Assembly (NCBI RefSeq): GCF_900108035.1
Contig: NZ_FNVS01000002.1
Coordinates: forward strand, 124,001-188,000
Length of the DNA: 64,000 nucleotides
Source of the DNA: Parabacteroides chinchillae
GTDB taxonomy: Bacteria; Bacteroidota; Bacteroidia; Bacteroidales; Tannerellaceae
Direction of reading: 5' to 3'
Part shown: one piece after another, positions 45,131 to 54,332 of the stretch
Layout of the letters: each line of letters starts with the position of its first letter
How positions within the stretch are numbered: position 1 is the stretch's first letter
Program-made: the position numbers and the translations under genes
The notes under the pieces: generated by a model
What the model saw: only the letters and a program-made list of their open reading frames with translations
Database searches by the model: none
Told to the model about the DNA's origin: nothing

Positions 45131-46432
45131 CTAAACCTGGACACCCATTAAATAAGTAGCCTGAATAGCGCGGTCATCTCCTAATATCTGTAAACCGAAG
45201 AGTTTATTTTCTATGTTCCATTTTCCAATACGTACCAGATGCTCTTTGCGTAATTGCTGGGATGAGGTAGAAGCATAATCCACTACAATGAAATCGGCAT
45301 TGCAACCGGGTTTAAAATTTCCTATCTCATTTTCCAGATGTAAAGCTTTTGCACAGCCTAATGTACATTTGTATAATAATTCCAACGAAGATATAGGATA
45401 GCCGTTTAATTGCTGTACTTTGTAGGCCTCGCCCATAGTACGCAGCATTGAAAAGGAAGTTCCACCTGCTACGTCGGTGGCTAATGTAGTTTGCAAATTA
45501 TAATAATTGGCTTGGGGCATATTGAATAGTCCGCTTCCTAGGAATAAATTGGAAGTCGGACAGTGAGCTATAATAGCTTTGGCAGAAGCCAAACGTTCAC
45601 ATTCTTTTGCTGATAAATGAATACAATGTCCGAAAACCGTATGATCTGTCAGCAATCCTGTTCGTTCGTAAACTTCCAGGTAATCCGAGTGTTCCGGGCA
45701 TAATGAAAGCACGGAAGCTATCTCGTCTTTATTCTCTGATAAATGGGTTTGTATATAGGTATCCGGATATTCGGCATGCAAACGTCCGGCACTTTCTAAT
45801 TGGTCCAGCGTACTGGTGATAGCAAAACGAGGAGTAATGACATACCGGTTACGTCCTTTCCTATGCCATGATTCTATTAATGAACGCGTTTCTGTTTCTC
45901 CTTTTCCGGTTGTGTCTAATATGTTTTCGGGGGCATTTCGGTTCATCAGTACTTTACCTGTCAGCATACACATATTGTATTCGGATGCTACGGCAAAAAG
46001 GGATTCTACCGATATAGGATGTACAGTTGCATAGGCCATACATGTAGTCGTACCATTCTTTAATAGCTCCCGGATGAAAAAACGAGCTATTTGTTCGGCA
46101 TGTTCAGGTGAAGAAAATGCTTCTTCGGCCGGAAAAGTATAATCATTCAGCCAATCCAACAACTGGCAACCATACATACCTATAATTTCTGATTGGGAGT
46201 AATGAATATGCGAGTCGATAAAACCCGGCATAATCAATTTACCCGAATAATCTGTTACGGGGATTCCCTGATAACGGGTATGTATTACATCATAATTACC
46301 TGACTCTACAATCTTCCCTTCGGAAACTACTAGTATTCCGTCCGGGTAGTAATAATAAGCATCTTTCCTTTCTAATGGAGAATCTGTAAAATAAAAAACT
46401 TCTCCACGAAATAACTGTATGTCTTTATTCAT
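45131..46432 (-). CDS. guaD: Guanine deaminase
   Basis: Amidohydrolase that deaminates guanine to xanthine, 433 aa. The metal motif HxH is in PGFIDSHIHYSQ, followed by QLLDWLNDYTFPAEE, a strong guanine-deaminase signature. Later metal ligands fall in QTHLSENKDEI, VFGHCIHL and the Asp of TLATDVAGG. It lies 20 bp downstream of the CDF transporter gene and is probably cotranscribed with it. Guanine deaminase needs zinc, which gives the pairing some sense, though that link is inference. Confidence 0.93.
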   Translation of the reverse strand: MNKDIQLFRGEVFYFTDSPLERKDAYYYYPDGILVVSEGKIVESGNYDVIHTRYQGIPVTDYSGKLIMPGFIDSHIHYSQSEIIGMYGCQLLDWLNDYTFPAEEAFSSPEHAEQIARFFIRELLKNGTTTCMAYATVHPISVESLFAVASEYNMCMLTGKVLMNRNAPENILDTTGKGETETRSLIESWHRKGRNRYVITPRFAITSTLDQLESAGRLHAEYPDTYIQTHLSENKDEIASVLSLCPEHSDYLEVYERTGLLTDHTVFGHCIHLSAKECERLASAKAIIAHCPTSNLFLGSGLFNMPQANYYNLQTTLATDVAGGTSFSMLRTMGEAYKVQQLNGYPISSLELLYKCTLGCAKALHLENEIGNFKPGCNADFIVVDYASTSSQQLRKEHLVRIGKWNIENKLFGLQILGDDRAIQATYLMGVQV

Positions 46433-46452
46433 CTTCTACCTCGTCTAAATCT

Positions 46453-47349
46453 TTATTTTATTGGTTCTACGTGTAAACCGATATGAGTAGCAGAACCAAA
46501 TCGTTGGCGAAGCTTTCTTTCTATTTCACACATAATTGTATGAGAACGTGCAACTGTCATTTGGCCATCCATACGAATGTGTATTTCAATTGCAATATCA
46601 TTCCCTATGCGGCGCGTGCGCAAATTGTGAGGATTTTTTACCTCCGGAGATTCAGTAACTATAGAAAGAATTTCGTCTTCGACCTCTTTTGGCAACGACT
46701 TTTCTAATAAATCATTAATAGCCGGCATTACCAATTCAAATGAAACCTTAACAATGAAGATACTCACTATAACGGCAGCTAATGGATCCAAAACGCGCCA
46801 TTTCTCACCTAAAAGAATTGCTCCACCAATACCTACCATGGTCCCTATAGATGAAAAAGCATCCGAACGGTGATGCCATGCATTAGCAATAACTGCCTGA
46901 CTGTTCTGGCGTTTACCTACTAAGATTGTATACTGATAAAGTGCTTCTTTTATGATAATTGAAACAATGGCAGCTATCAACGCAATGTTACCGGGACTTT
47001 CCAATGTTTCGCCTCTGAAATAAAAGTCGTATATCTTATTGGCTCCTTCCCAAAAGAGCCCTACTCCTACACATAACAAAACAATACCGATAATTGATGT
47101 GGCTAATGTTTCATATTTACCATGTCCATAGTCATGACTTTCATCTTTCGGCTTGGAAGATATATTAACGAAAAGCAATACAATCATATCCGTAACAAAA
47201 TCGGATAACGAGTGTACGGCATCTGCAATCATAGCACTACTATGCCCTGCAAATCCGGCAATAAATTTAAAGATAACTAATAGAAAGTTCCCTACGGAGC
47301 CAACCAACGTCACCTTCATTATTTCTTTTTTACGAGTTTGAATTTCCAT
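46453..47349 (-). CDS. Cation diffusion facilitator family transporter
   Basis: Divalent-metal/proton antiporter of the CDF family (FieF/ZitB type), 298 aa. About six membrane helices carry the two metal-site motifs AHxxxD-like ADAVHSLSD and ANAWHHRSD, and a cytoplasmic C-terminal domain ends HIGLHVEPIK. Likely exports zinc, iron or manganese. A -7 box TATCTTTG lies at 47380-47373 (minus). The guaD gene follows after 20 bp. Confidence 0.92.
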   Translation of the reverse strand: MEIQTRKKEIMKVTLVGSVGNFLLVIFKFIAGFAGHSSAMIADAVHSLSDFVTDMIVLLFVNISSKPKDESHDYGHGKYETLATSIIGIVLLCVGVGLFWEGANKIYDFYFRGETLESPGNIALIAAIVSIIIKEALYQYTILVGKRQNSQAVIANAWHHRSDAFSSIGTMVGIGGAILLGEKWRVLDPLAAVIVSIFIVKVSFELVMPAINDLLEKSLPKEVEDEILSIVTESPEVKNPHNLRTRRIGNDIAIEIHIRMDGQMTVARSHTIMCEIERKLRQRFGSATHIGLHVEPIK

Positions 47350-47372
47350 AATAAAGACATTAAATAGAGCTC

Positions 47373-47380
47373 CAAAGATA
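47373..47380 (-). promoter_or_regulatory. -7 box for the CDF-guaD pair
   Basis: TATCTTTG on the minus strand, 24 nt upstream of the CDF start codon. Confidence 0.55.
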
Positions 47381-47405
47381 GGGAATAGTTAGGTGGAAAT
47401 AAATA

Positions 47406-47466
47406 ACAGTTGACATGTAAATGGCAAAAAGAGCTTCTCAACTCAACCATTTCCCATGTCAACTGT
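47406..47466 (-). terminator. phoH terminator
   Basis: Arms ACAGTTGACATG (47406-47417) and CATGTCAACTGT (47455-47466) pair perfectly, with a further AAATGG/CCATTT inside. It starts 8 bp past the phoH stop and is followed by a T-rich run on the minus strand. Confidence 0.75.
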
Positions 47467-47473
47467 ATAATTT

Positions 47474-48799
47474 TTAAAGCAAATCTGATGCCAATTCGGA
47501 TAATTGGCTGCGTTCTCCTTTTATAAGGTTGACGTGAGCAAATAATTCTTGTCCTTTCATTTTATCAACCATATAAGCTAAACCGTTACTCTGGGCATCC
47601 AGATAGGGCGAATCAATTTGTTGGATATCTCCGGTGAATACCATTTTTGTGCCTTCTCCTGCACGGGTAATAATTGTTTTTATTTCATGAGGAGTTAAGT
47701 TTTGAGCTTCGTCTATAATACAGAATGTCTCAGATAAACTGCGTCCGCGGATAAATGCTAGTGCTTCGATGACCAGTTGATTATTCTTTTGTAAATCATC
47801 AATCTTGCGCGTATCCGGGCTTCCGGGTGCAAATTGGGCTTTAATTACATTCAAATTGTCGAACAAAGGTTGCATATAGGGAGCTACTTTCTGTTTTTCA
47901 TCCCCCGGAAGGAATCCTATATCTTTATTTGCTAAAGCCACTATGGGACGAGCCAGTAATATCTGCTTATATGTATTTGCCTGTTTTAAGGCAGAAGCTA
48001 AAGCTAGCAAAGTCTTTCCGGTACCTGCCTTTCCTGTTAATCCTACCAGTTTAATATTCGGATCATTCAATATTTCAAAAGCGAAACTTTGTTCCGCGTT
48101 ACGAGGTTGAATACCGTAGTTTGTACCTTTGTCTACCTTCTTTATTTTATCCGTAAACGGATTATAACGAGCTAGTACAGAGTTTCGTACACTCTTTAAT
48201 ATAAAGCATTCATTCGGGTCTAGTTTTGATTTGATTTCCAGTAAATCGGAATCAACACCGTCTGCTGAAGAATATATTTTATCAATTAAATCGGGATCAA
48301 TATTCTCATAAGTATCCTGGGCACGTTCAAAAATATCTACATTAATTACTTTATCCGTAATATAGTCTTCAACCTGAATACCCAGTGAACGAGCTTTCAT
48401 CCGTAGGTTTACATCTTTGGTAACAAGTATTGTTTTGATCTTCGGATTCTTTTCCGCAATAGATAATGTGCAGGAAAGAATGCGGTGGTCTGCCGTCTTT
48501 TCCGGAAATGAAAGAGCTATTTTCTCCTGGTATTTATCCCCGGTTACAACATGAAGTGTTCCTTTTCCCGGTCCTAATGAAGCTCCTTTCAAAAAGAGAT
48601 CGTTGCTGGTTAATGCATCCAGTTCGCGTACAAATTCACGCGCATTATAATTTATCTGGTCGCTTCCCTTTTTAAACTTATCCAGTTCTTCAAGCACCAC
48701 AATAGGTAAATAAATATCATTCTCCTGAAAGTTCTCAATACATTTGTAATCGTGCAGGATAACATTGGTATCCAGCACAAAATTCTTCTTTGCTCCCAT
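47474..48799 (-). CDS. PhoH-family ATPase with N-terminal PIN domain
   Basis: 441-aa PIN-PhoH protein (YlaK/PhoH2 type). The N-terminal PIN ribonuclease domain has the acidic residues in FVLDTNVILHD, VVLEELDKFK and the TKDVNLRMKA region. The C-terminal PhoH domain is a P-loop ATPase with GLTGKAGTGKT and IIDEAQNLTPHE. Family members couple RNA unwinding with cleavage. In mycobacteria the fused form is associated with a toxin-antitoxin pair, but I see no antitoxin gene here. A -7 box TATATTTG lies at 48890-48883 (minus). Confidence 0.9.
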   Translation of the reverse strand: MGAKKNFVLDTNVILHDYKCIENFQENDIYLPIVVLEELDKFKKGSDQINYNAREFVRELDALTSNDLFLKGASLGPGKGTLHVVTGDKYQEKIALSFPEKTADHRILSCTLSIAEKNPKIKTILVTKDVNLRMKARSLGIQVEDYITDKVINVDIFERAQDTYENIDPDLIDKIYSSADGVDSDLLEIKSKLDPNECFILKSVRNSVLARYNPFTDKIKKVDKGTNYGIQPRNAEQSFAFEILNDPNIKLVGLTGKAGTGKTLLALASALKQANTYKQILLARPIVALANKDIGFLPGDEKQKVAPYMQPLFDNLNVIKAQFAPGSPDTRKIDDLQKNNQLVIEALAFIRGRSLSETFCIIDEAQNLTPHEIKTIITRAGEGTKMVFTGDIQQIDSPYLDAQSNGLAYMVDKMKGQELFAHVNLIKGERSQLSELASDLL

Positions 48800-48882
48800 A
48801 ACCTTTCGATTTAATGATTATTCAACATTGAACGACAAAACATGAATGTTCCTAAAAGAACATATATTATCTGCGTTCCCTA

Positions 48883-48890
48883 CAAATATA
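48883..48890 (-). promoter_or_regulatory. -7 box for phoH
   Basis: TATATTTG on the minus strand, about 84 nt before the phoH start. The direct repeat ATGAATGTTC occurs nearby at 48842-48851 and 48904-48913. Confidence 0.45.
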
Positions 48891-48919
48891 CTTATTTTAA
48901 AATATGAATGTTCGTTAGA

Positions 48920-49116
48920 ATGAAAAGTTTTATAGGAGAAAACTATCTTATAAAGCTTATTTATCTTATTATGCCGGCATTTTAATGACATTAACAGTCT
49001 GTTTTATTTTTTCTTCGTGAATTATTAACCGGCTCACAGATATGAAGAGATTAAATCACAGGTGCAAGCCGGATAAAGGTTCTACTTTCACTCTTCATTT
49101 CATTAATCAAAAATAA
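48920..49116 (+). pseudogene. Remnant of a sensor histidine kinase gene
   Basis: The last codons before the response regulator (49042-49116) read CKPDKGSTFTLHFINQK and stop. This is the typical end of a kinase ATPase domain, in the kinase-then-regulator order with a 9-bp gap. A neighbouring frame just before it reads EEIKSQVQA, as expected one strand earlier. At 48920 an ATG opens MKSFIGENYLIKLIYLIM, and a second frame continues GILMTLTVCFIFSS. Together these look like a first membrane helix. The whole middle of the gene (about 400-500 codons) is missing. The C-terminal part is fairly clear; the N-terminal part is weaker. Confidence 0.5.
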
Positions 49117-49125
49117 AACAGGAAT

Positions 49126-49811
49126 ATGAACAAGATAAAAGTACTGCTGGTAGAAAAGACGAGGCTACACTTGCCATGATTATAAAAGACACGCTGGATG
49201 GTAAAGAATTTGAAATCATATTAGCTGCCGACGGAGAAGAAGGTATTGCCCGTTACAAGGAAACTAAACCAGATGTTATCGTATCAGACATCATGATGCC
49301 TAAAATGGATGGGTTTACGATGGTTCGGGAAATACGAAAGCACGATTGTACAATTCCTGTATTATTCTTGTCTGCCCGTTCTTCGGCAAATGATGTAGTA
49401 GAAGGTTTTGAATTAGGGGGAAATGATTATCTAAAGAAGCCTTTCGGCATAGCAGAACTGATCGTACGTATAAAAGCCCTTTTGCATAAAATAACCGTAA
49501 AGCAGCCACAAGAGACATATTTCCGTATCGGACAATATGAATTTGACTCTATTACCCAAACTCTTTCTTTCTGTGATGATAAAGAGTTGCTTAGTAACCG
49601 GGAGTCGGAAATATTAAAACGGTTGTGTGAAAATATCAATCAAATATTACCAATGAAGGAGGTTCTACTGGACTTATGGGGAGATGATTCGTTTTTCAAT
49701 TCGCGCAGCCTGCATGTATTTATTACCAAATTAAGGCATAAATTATCTCGCGACCCGTCAATTAAAATATTAAATGTACGCGGAATAGGATATAAAATGA
49801 TTATAAACTAA
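49126..49811 (+). pseudogene. OmpR-family response regulator with N-terminal frameshift
   Basis: From ATG 49126 the frame reads MNKIKVLLVE, then shifts and stops at 49177. The correct continuation, DEATLAMIIKDTLDG, lies in the frame used by the rest of the gene. Two extra A in the run at 49154-49157 explain it. Downstream, the receiver has the phospho-Asp in SDIMMP, a Lys in KKPFG, and the C-terminal winged helix is intact (RGIGYKMI). Translation from the internal ATG 49176 would give 211 aa without beta-1 and the acidic Asp-Glu pair needed for magnesium. I treat it as broken. Ribosomal -1 slippage or a sequencing error are alternatives. Confidence 0.75.
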
Positions 49812-49823
49812 CGATATAATGGT

Positions 49824-50078
49824 TCAAATACACTTTTTTAAAGCCTGTGCCAGTTGGTCCGGACAGGATGTACCGCGTCCATGACAGTCTATCCCTTCCA
49901 TTCGATTGATTGCTTCATTTACATTCATTCCCACAAGCAGGGCAGATATCCCTTGGGCATTACCATGGCAACCACCTATAATTTGTACATTGGTTATTAC
50001 ATCGCCCTGGACATCAATTAGCATCATCTTTGAGCAAACATCCCCCTGAGGCGCGTACACAACACGTTGTTGTTCCAT
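49824..50078 (-). CDS. TSCPD-domain protein
   Basis: 84-aa protein that is essentially one TSCPD domain, named for the motif seen here in GTSCPDQLAQAL. Other conserved parts are VYAPQGDVCSKMM and GGCHGNAQGI. The domain also occurs at the end of some vitamin B12-dependent ribonucleotide reductases. As a stand-alone protein its function is unknown. Four conserved Cys suggest metal binding. Divergent from folC with overlapping promoters. Confidence 0.85.
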   Translation of the reverse strand: MEQQRVVYAPQGDVCSKMMLIDVQGDVITNVQIIGGCHGNAQGISALLVGMNVNEAINRMEGIDCHGRGTSCPDQLAQALKKCI

Positions 50079-50111
50079 TTCCTTTTATTCTTCATTTTTA
50101 TTAACAGCAGG

Positions 50112-50119
50112 CAAAGGTA
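50112..50119 (-). promoter_or_regulatory. -7 box for the TSCPD gene
   Basis: TACCTTTG on the minus strand, 33 nt from the start codon. It lies 13 bp from the folC -7 box on the other strand, so the two promoters should compete for polymerase. Confidence 0.55.
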
Positions 50120-50132
50120 AAATAAAATTGAC

Positions 50133-50140
50133 TACTTTTG
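50133..50140 (+). promoter_or_regulatory. -7 box for folC
   Basis: TACTTTTG. It covers the in-frame TTG at 50138, so the true folC start is ATG 50162. Confidence 0.6.
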
Positions 50141-50161
50141 CACAATACAAATCACAAAAAC

Positions 50162-51463
50162 ATGACATACGAAGATACATTACACTATTTGTATACCAGT
50201 ATTCCGGTATTCCAGCACAGCGGTGCTTCTGCTTATAAACCGGGTCTTGGAACAAGTATAGCTCTTGATAATTACTTAGGAAATCCACATAAATCATACC
50301 GGACGATTCATGTGGCAGGAACAAATGGCAAAGGCTCGGTCTGTCACGTGCTGGCTGCTATTTTACAGCAATCAGGATATAAAGTAGGTTTGTATACCTC
50401 CCCTCATTTGGTAGATTTCAGGGAACGTATCCGAGTCGATGGAAAAAAAATATCTAAAGAATATGTAACCGGTTTTGTTGAACGCCACCGCCCCTTTTTC
50501 GAATCTCTCCATCCTTCATTTTTTGAACTTACATCCTCTATCGCATTTGATTATTTCCGTAATGAAAAGGTCGATTATGCCATTATCGAAGTTGGTATGG
50601 GAGGACGACTGGATAGTACTAATATAATATCTCCTGTCTTAAGTATTATAACGAATATCAGCCTTGATCATACCCGGTTTCTGGGTGATACAGTAGAGAA
50701 GATCGCTGCAGAAAAAGCAGGGATCATTAAGACTGGGATTCCTGTTTTAATCGGAGAAGGATTAGATTCTTCCGTGGCAGAAGTATTCAGAGAAACAGCC
50801 CGCAAACAAAATTCACCCATTTACTTTTCTCAAAGTGTGGAATTAATAAATAATGCGATACAGACAGAAGATGGTTGGGAGATTGATTCATTGGAATTCG
50901 GGAAACTGCACGGAGAATTGGGCGGTTTTTCGCAAAGCAAAAATAACCGGACAATATTGGCGGCACTCAGTCTTTTAATCCGTTCCGGTATAAACATCCC
51001 AATAGAAGCAATCCGGGAGGGTTTTAGCCATGTAACGACATTAACCGGGTTAATGGGGCGTTGGCAAAAGTTGCAAGACGAACCGAAAGTCATCTGTGAT
51101 ACAGGACATAATATAGGAGGTTGGAACTATTTGAGTTCTCAATTGGAAGGCATAGCCAAACACTATAAAAATCTTTACATGATAGTAGGTATGGTAAACG
51201 ATAAAGACGTAGACGGAGTATTATCCATGATGCCTAAAGAGGCTAACTACTTTTTTACACAAGCATCTGTAGAACGTGCAATGCCGGCACAGGAATTTGC
51301 TTTGAAAGCATCCATACACGGCTTATCTGGTATTACTTGCAAGACCGTTCGGGAAGCTGTGGAAAAAGCTTTAAAAAAGGCTGGCAAAGATGACCTGGTT
51401 TTTATTGGAGGCAGCACCTTTATCGTTGCCGATGCTATTCCCCTATTTCAAACAAACGAATAA
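50162..51463 (+). CDS. folC: Folylpolyglutamate synthase / dihydrofolate synthase
   Basis: Mur-ligase-family enzyme adding glutamate to folates, 433 aa from MTYEDTLHYLYTSIP. The P-loop HVAGTNGKGSVCH, YTSPHLVDFRERI, the metal-binding EVGMGGRLDSTN and ITNISLDHTRFLG are all present. The C-terminal domain starts near CDTGHNIGGWNYL. Length is typical. It is followed by an MFS gene after 20 bp, so folC, MFS, ispE, methyltransferase and the S9 peptidase may form one transcript. Confidence 0.95.
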   Translation: MTYEDTLHYLYTSIPVFQHSGASAYKPGLGTSIALDNYLGNPHKSYRTIHVAGTNGKGSVCHVLAAILQQSGYKVGLYTSPHLVDFRERIRVDGKKISKEYVTGFVERHRPFFESLHPSFFELTSSIAFDYFRNEKVDYAIIEVGMGGRLDSTNIISPVLSIITNISLDHTRFLGDTVEKIAAEKAGIIKTGIPVLIGEGLDSSVAEVFRETARKQNSPIYFSQSVELINNAIQTEDGWEIDSLEFGKLHGELGGFSQSKNNRTILAALSLLIRSGINIPIEAIREGFSHVTTLTGLMGRWQKLQDEPKVICDTGHNIGGWNYLSSQLEGIAKHYKNLYMIVGMVNDKDVDGVLSMMPKEANYFFTQASVERAMPAQEFALKASIHGLSGITCKTVREAVEKALKKAGKDDLVFIGGSTFIVADAIPLFQTNE

Positions 51464-51483
51464 CTTAATTCATATCAAATATT

Positions 51484-52917
51484 ATGACACAACAGATTCA
51501 AAGAAAACTAAGTGAGTCTAAAACGGCCCGCTGGAGCGTCTTGGCGCTTGTGGCATTCACCATGCTTTGCGGATATTTTATTACGGACATGATGGCTCCA
51601 CTCCAAGATTTACTTCAAACGCCTGTAGGTGGAGGCGGTTTAGGATGGTCAGGAGATGATTATGGTAAATTTACCAGTGCATACGGATGGTTTAATGTAT
51701 TTTTCCTTATGTTGATATTCGGGGGAATGATCCTTGACAAAATGGGTGTACGTTTTACCGGCCTTATGGCAACCTGTATTATGATTGTTGGTGTATTCAT
51801 TAAATGGTTTGGTATCTCACATAATTTCGACGGTGCGACAGTAACTATTTTGGGAACAGAATGGGGATATACATTACTGGTAGCTTCACTGGGATATGCA
51901 ATATTTGGTGTTGGAGTGGAAATTGCCGGTATCACCGTTTCCAAGATTATTGTAAAATGGTTTAAAGGTAAAGAAATGGCTCTTGCCATGGGATTGGAGA
52001 TGGCTTGTGCACGTATCGGAACAGGGTTGGCCATAGGTGTTACTCCATTGTTATGTAAAGCATTCAACAACTCTATCAGCATGCCGATTTTAATCGGATT
52101 AATATTATTATGTATAGGTCTGTTGTCGTTCATCGTATTTGTGGTAATGGATAAACGCCGCGACGAAGAACTGGAAAATACGGAAGAAGAAGCCGAAGAG
52201 CCGTTCCGTTTCTCAGACATCTTTTCCATTATTTCAATGAAAGGATTCTGGTACGTAGCTCTTTTATGCGTACTATTTTATTCTGCCGTATTCCCATTTT
52301 TGAAATATGCTCCGAGTTTAATGATCAATAAGTTTGGTATCGATCCTGAATGGTCTGGTGTGATTCCCGCTTTATTACCATTCGGAAATATTCTGCTTAC
52401 TCCGTTTTTCGGTAACCTGTATGACCGTAAAGGAAAAGGCGCTACAATTATGATTGTTGGTGCAATCATGTTGGTATTCATACACTTCATGTTCTCTATT
52501 CCTGCATTAAACAACTGGGTTATCGCACTCGGACTGATTCTTTTGTTGGGAATTGCTTTCTCCCTGGTACCATCGGCTATGTGGCCTTCTGTTCCGAAAA
52601 TCATCCCCGAAAATAAACTGGGTACGGCTTATGCTCTGATATTCTGGGTACAAAACTGGGGATTGATGGGAGTTCCGTATCTTATCGGCAAAGTCCTTGA
52701 TAAATATTGTATTACCGGATATGTAAATGAAAAACCGACATACGATTACACTATTCCGATGATGATATTTACCTGTTTCGGTATCTTAGCCCTTATGATT
52801 GCATTATTATTGAAGCGTGAAGACAGGATCAAAGGTTACGGATTGGAATTACCCAATATTAAAAAACCGGAAGAAGAAGCTAAAATCATTGCAGAAGAAA
52901 TGATTGCAGAACCATAA
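51484..52917 (+). CDS. Major facilitator superfamily transporter
   Basis: 12-helix inner-membrane carrier, 477 aa, with a soluble loop between the two halves (RRDEELENTEEEAEEPF). The N-half loop GGMILDKMGVRFTG is a version of MFS motif A, and the C-half has GNLYDRKGKGATI. The pattern resembles the group annotated only as MFS transporter in Bacteroides, with distant likeness to MFSD1-type carriers. The substrate cannot be assigned. It overlaps no gene and ends 19 bp before the ispE start. Confidence 0.88.
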   Translation: MTQQIQRKLSESKTARWSVLALVAFTMLCGYFITDMMAPLQDLLQTPVGGGGLGWSGDDYGKFTSAYGWFNVFFLMLIFGGMILDKMGVRFTGLMATCIMIVGVFIKWFGISHNFDGATVTILGTEWGYTLLVASLGYAIFGVGVEIAGITVSKIIVKWFKGKEMALAMGLEMACARIGTGLAIGVTPLLCKAFNNSISMPILIGLILLCIGLLSFIVFVVMDKRRDEELENTEEEAEEPFRFSDIFSIISMKGFWYVALLCVLFYSAVFPFLKYAPSLMINKFGIDPEWSGVIPALLPFGNILLTPFFGNLYDRKGKGATIMIVGAIMLVFIHFMFSIPALNNWVIALGLILLLGIAFSLVPSAMWPSVPKIIPENKLGTAYALIFWVQNWGLMGVPYLIGKVLDKYCITGYVNEKPTYDYTIPMMIFTCFGILALMIALLLKREDRIKGYGLELPNIKKPEEEAKIIAEEMIAEP

Positions 52918-52936
52918 TACAAAAATATCAATAAAT

Positions 52937-53746
52937 ATGATTTGTTTTCCGAATGCCAAAATAAACCTGGGACTGAATATTGTAAGTAAACGTCCGGACG
53001 GTTATCATAATATTGAAACCGTATTTTATCCGGTTCCTGTAAAGGATGCCCTGGAAATAGTAATAGCCAAAACCTTTTCTTTTCATCAAACCGGTATTCC
53101 TGTTGATGCTCCAGTTGAAAAAAATCTGGTTGTTAAGGCTTTGAATATATTAAAGGGAAAGTATGAAATTCCACCACTGGAAGTTCATTTGCTAAAAGCC
53201 ATTCCTTTTGGTGCAGGACTAGGCGGAGGTTCTGCCGATGCCGCTTTTATGCTGAAGCTGATCAATGATTTTTGCAAATTAAATATACAGGATGATGAGT
53301 TAGAAAGAATAGCTTCACATATTGGTGCCGATTGTCCGTTTTTCATTCGTAATACACCGGTGTTTGCGAATGGAACAGGTAATCAGTTTGAACATGTATC
53401 TCTTTCATTAAAAGGATACTATTTATGCCTGGTAAAGCCGGAAGTGGCAGTATCAACCCCCGAAGCCTATTCGTTGGTTACTCCTGCGGAACCTGATATT
53501 TCATTAAAAGAGATTATCAAACAACCTGTGTCCGAATGGAGAAATAGCATGAAAAATGATTTTGAAGGCAGTGTGTTTCCAAAATATCCGGCAATAGAGA
53601 AAATCAAACAAACTTTGTATGCCAGGGGGGCTGTTTATGCTTCTATGTCCGGCTCCGGTTCATCTGTATTCGGATTATTCGAATCTCCAACGGATTTAAA
53701 GGAATACTTTAAGGACTGCTATATTTGGGAAGGAGCAATGGAATGA
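52937..53746 (+). CDS. ispE: 4-diphosphocytidyl-2-C-methyl-D-erythritol kinase
   Basis: GHMP kinase of the MEP isoprenoid pathway, 269 aa. I start at ATG 52937 (MICFPNAKINLGLNI), since the 33 bp before it add residues not seen in the family and overlap the MFS gene. The PNAKINLGL opening, GYHNIETVFYPV, the ATP loop PFGAGLGGGSADAAF, and the late MSGSGSSVFGLF are complete. The stop overlaps the methyltransferase start (ATGA). Confidence 0.95.
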   Translation: MICFPNAKINLGLNIVSKRPDGYHNIETVFYPVPVKDALEIVIAKTFSFHQTGIPVDAPVEKNLVVKALNILKGKYEIPPLEVHLLKAIPFGAGLGGGSADAAFMLKLINDFCKLNIQDDELERIASHIGADCPFFIRNTPVFANGTGNQFEHVSLSLKGYYLCLVKPEVAVSTPEAYSLVTPAEPDISLKEIIKQPVSEWRNSMKNDFEGSVFPKYPAIEKIKQTLYARGAVYASMSGSGSSVFGLFESPTDLKEYFKDCYIWEGAME

Positions 53747-54321
53747 ATGAAATAGCAAGCTTTTTTGATTCCTTAGCCGATCGTTGGGATGAACTTTGTA
53801 CGCATGATGCGGATAAGATTAACACGATACTGGAACAAACCACTCTGCACAAAGGCTTACGTATTCTGGATATAGGATGCGGGACGGGTGTACTCGAAAA
53901 GTATCTCCTTCCCTATTCTCCCGCTAGTATTGTAGCTATAGATATTTCCGGACAAATGATTGAAATGGCGAAAAGCAAATATGCAACTTCAATTGTAGAC
54001 TTCCGCCATGCAAATGTATTGGATATGAAGGAAGAATTGTTTGATTATATCATTGCTTATAGCGTTTTTCCTCATTTTGAACACCAGCAAGAAACAATTT
54101 CTCATTTGGCAGACCTTCTTGTTCCGGATGGAGAGCTTGTTATTTGCCATAGTGAAGGACGTAATAAGATAAACAGTCATCATAACAAGCATGCCGGCAA
54201 ATTGTCTTTCGGTTTACCAGCAGCAAAAGAATTGGCGGATTGGATGCAACCTTATTTCACTATACACTCTATATACGATTCCGATGACTATTATTTGGTA
54301 AGCGGTTTACGCAAATTGTAA
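53743..54321 (+). CDS. Class I SAM-dependent methyltransferase
   Basis: 192-aa Rossmann-fold methyltransferase from MNEIASFFDSLADRWDE. The SAM-binding loop is LRILDIGCGTGVLEKY, followed by the acidic IVAIDISGQMIEMAKSKY. The family is of the UbiE/small-molecule kind, but the substrate is unknown. A longer start at 53725 lies within ispE and is less likely. Translation is coupled to ispE by a 4-bp overlap. The S9 peptidase gene begins 11 bp later. Confidence 0.85.
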   Translation: MNEIASFFDSLADRWDELCTHDADKINTILEQTTLHKGLRILDIGCGTGVLEKYLLPYSPASIVAIDISGQMIEMAKSKYATSIVDFRHANVLDMKEELFDYIIAYSVFPHFEHQQETISHLADLLVPDGELVICHSEGRNKINSHHNKHAGKLSFGLPAAKELADWMQPYFTIHSIYDSDDYYLVSGLRKL

Positions 54322-54332
54322 ATATAATATAT

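Noticed and set aside
51660..52229. 189-aa minus-strand frame
   Set aside because: It is the antisense of the MFS gene, with no start context and no domain pattern.
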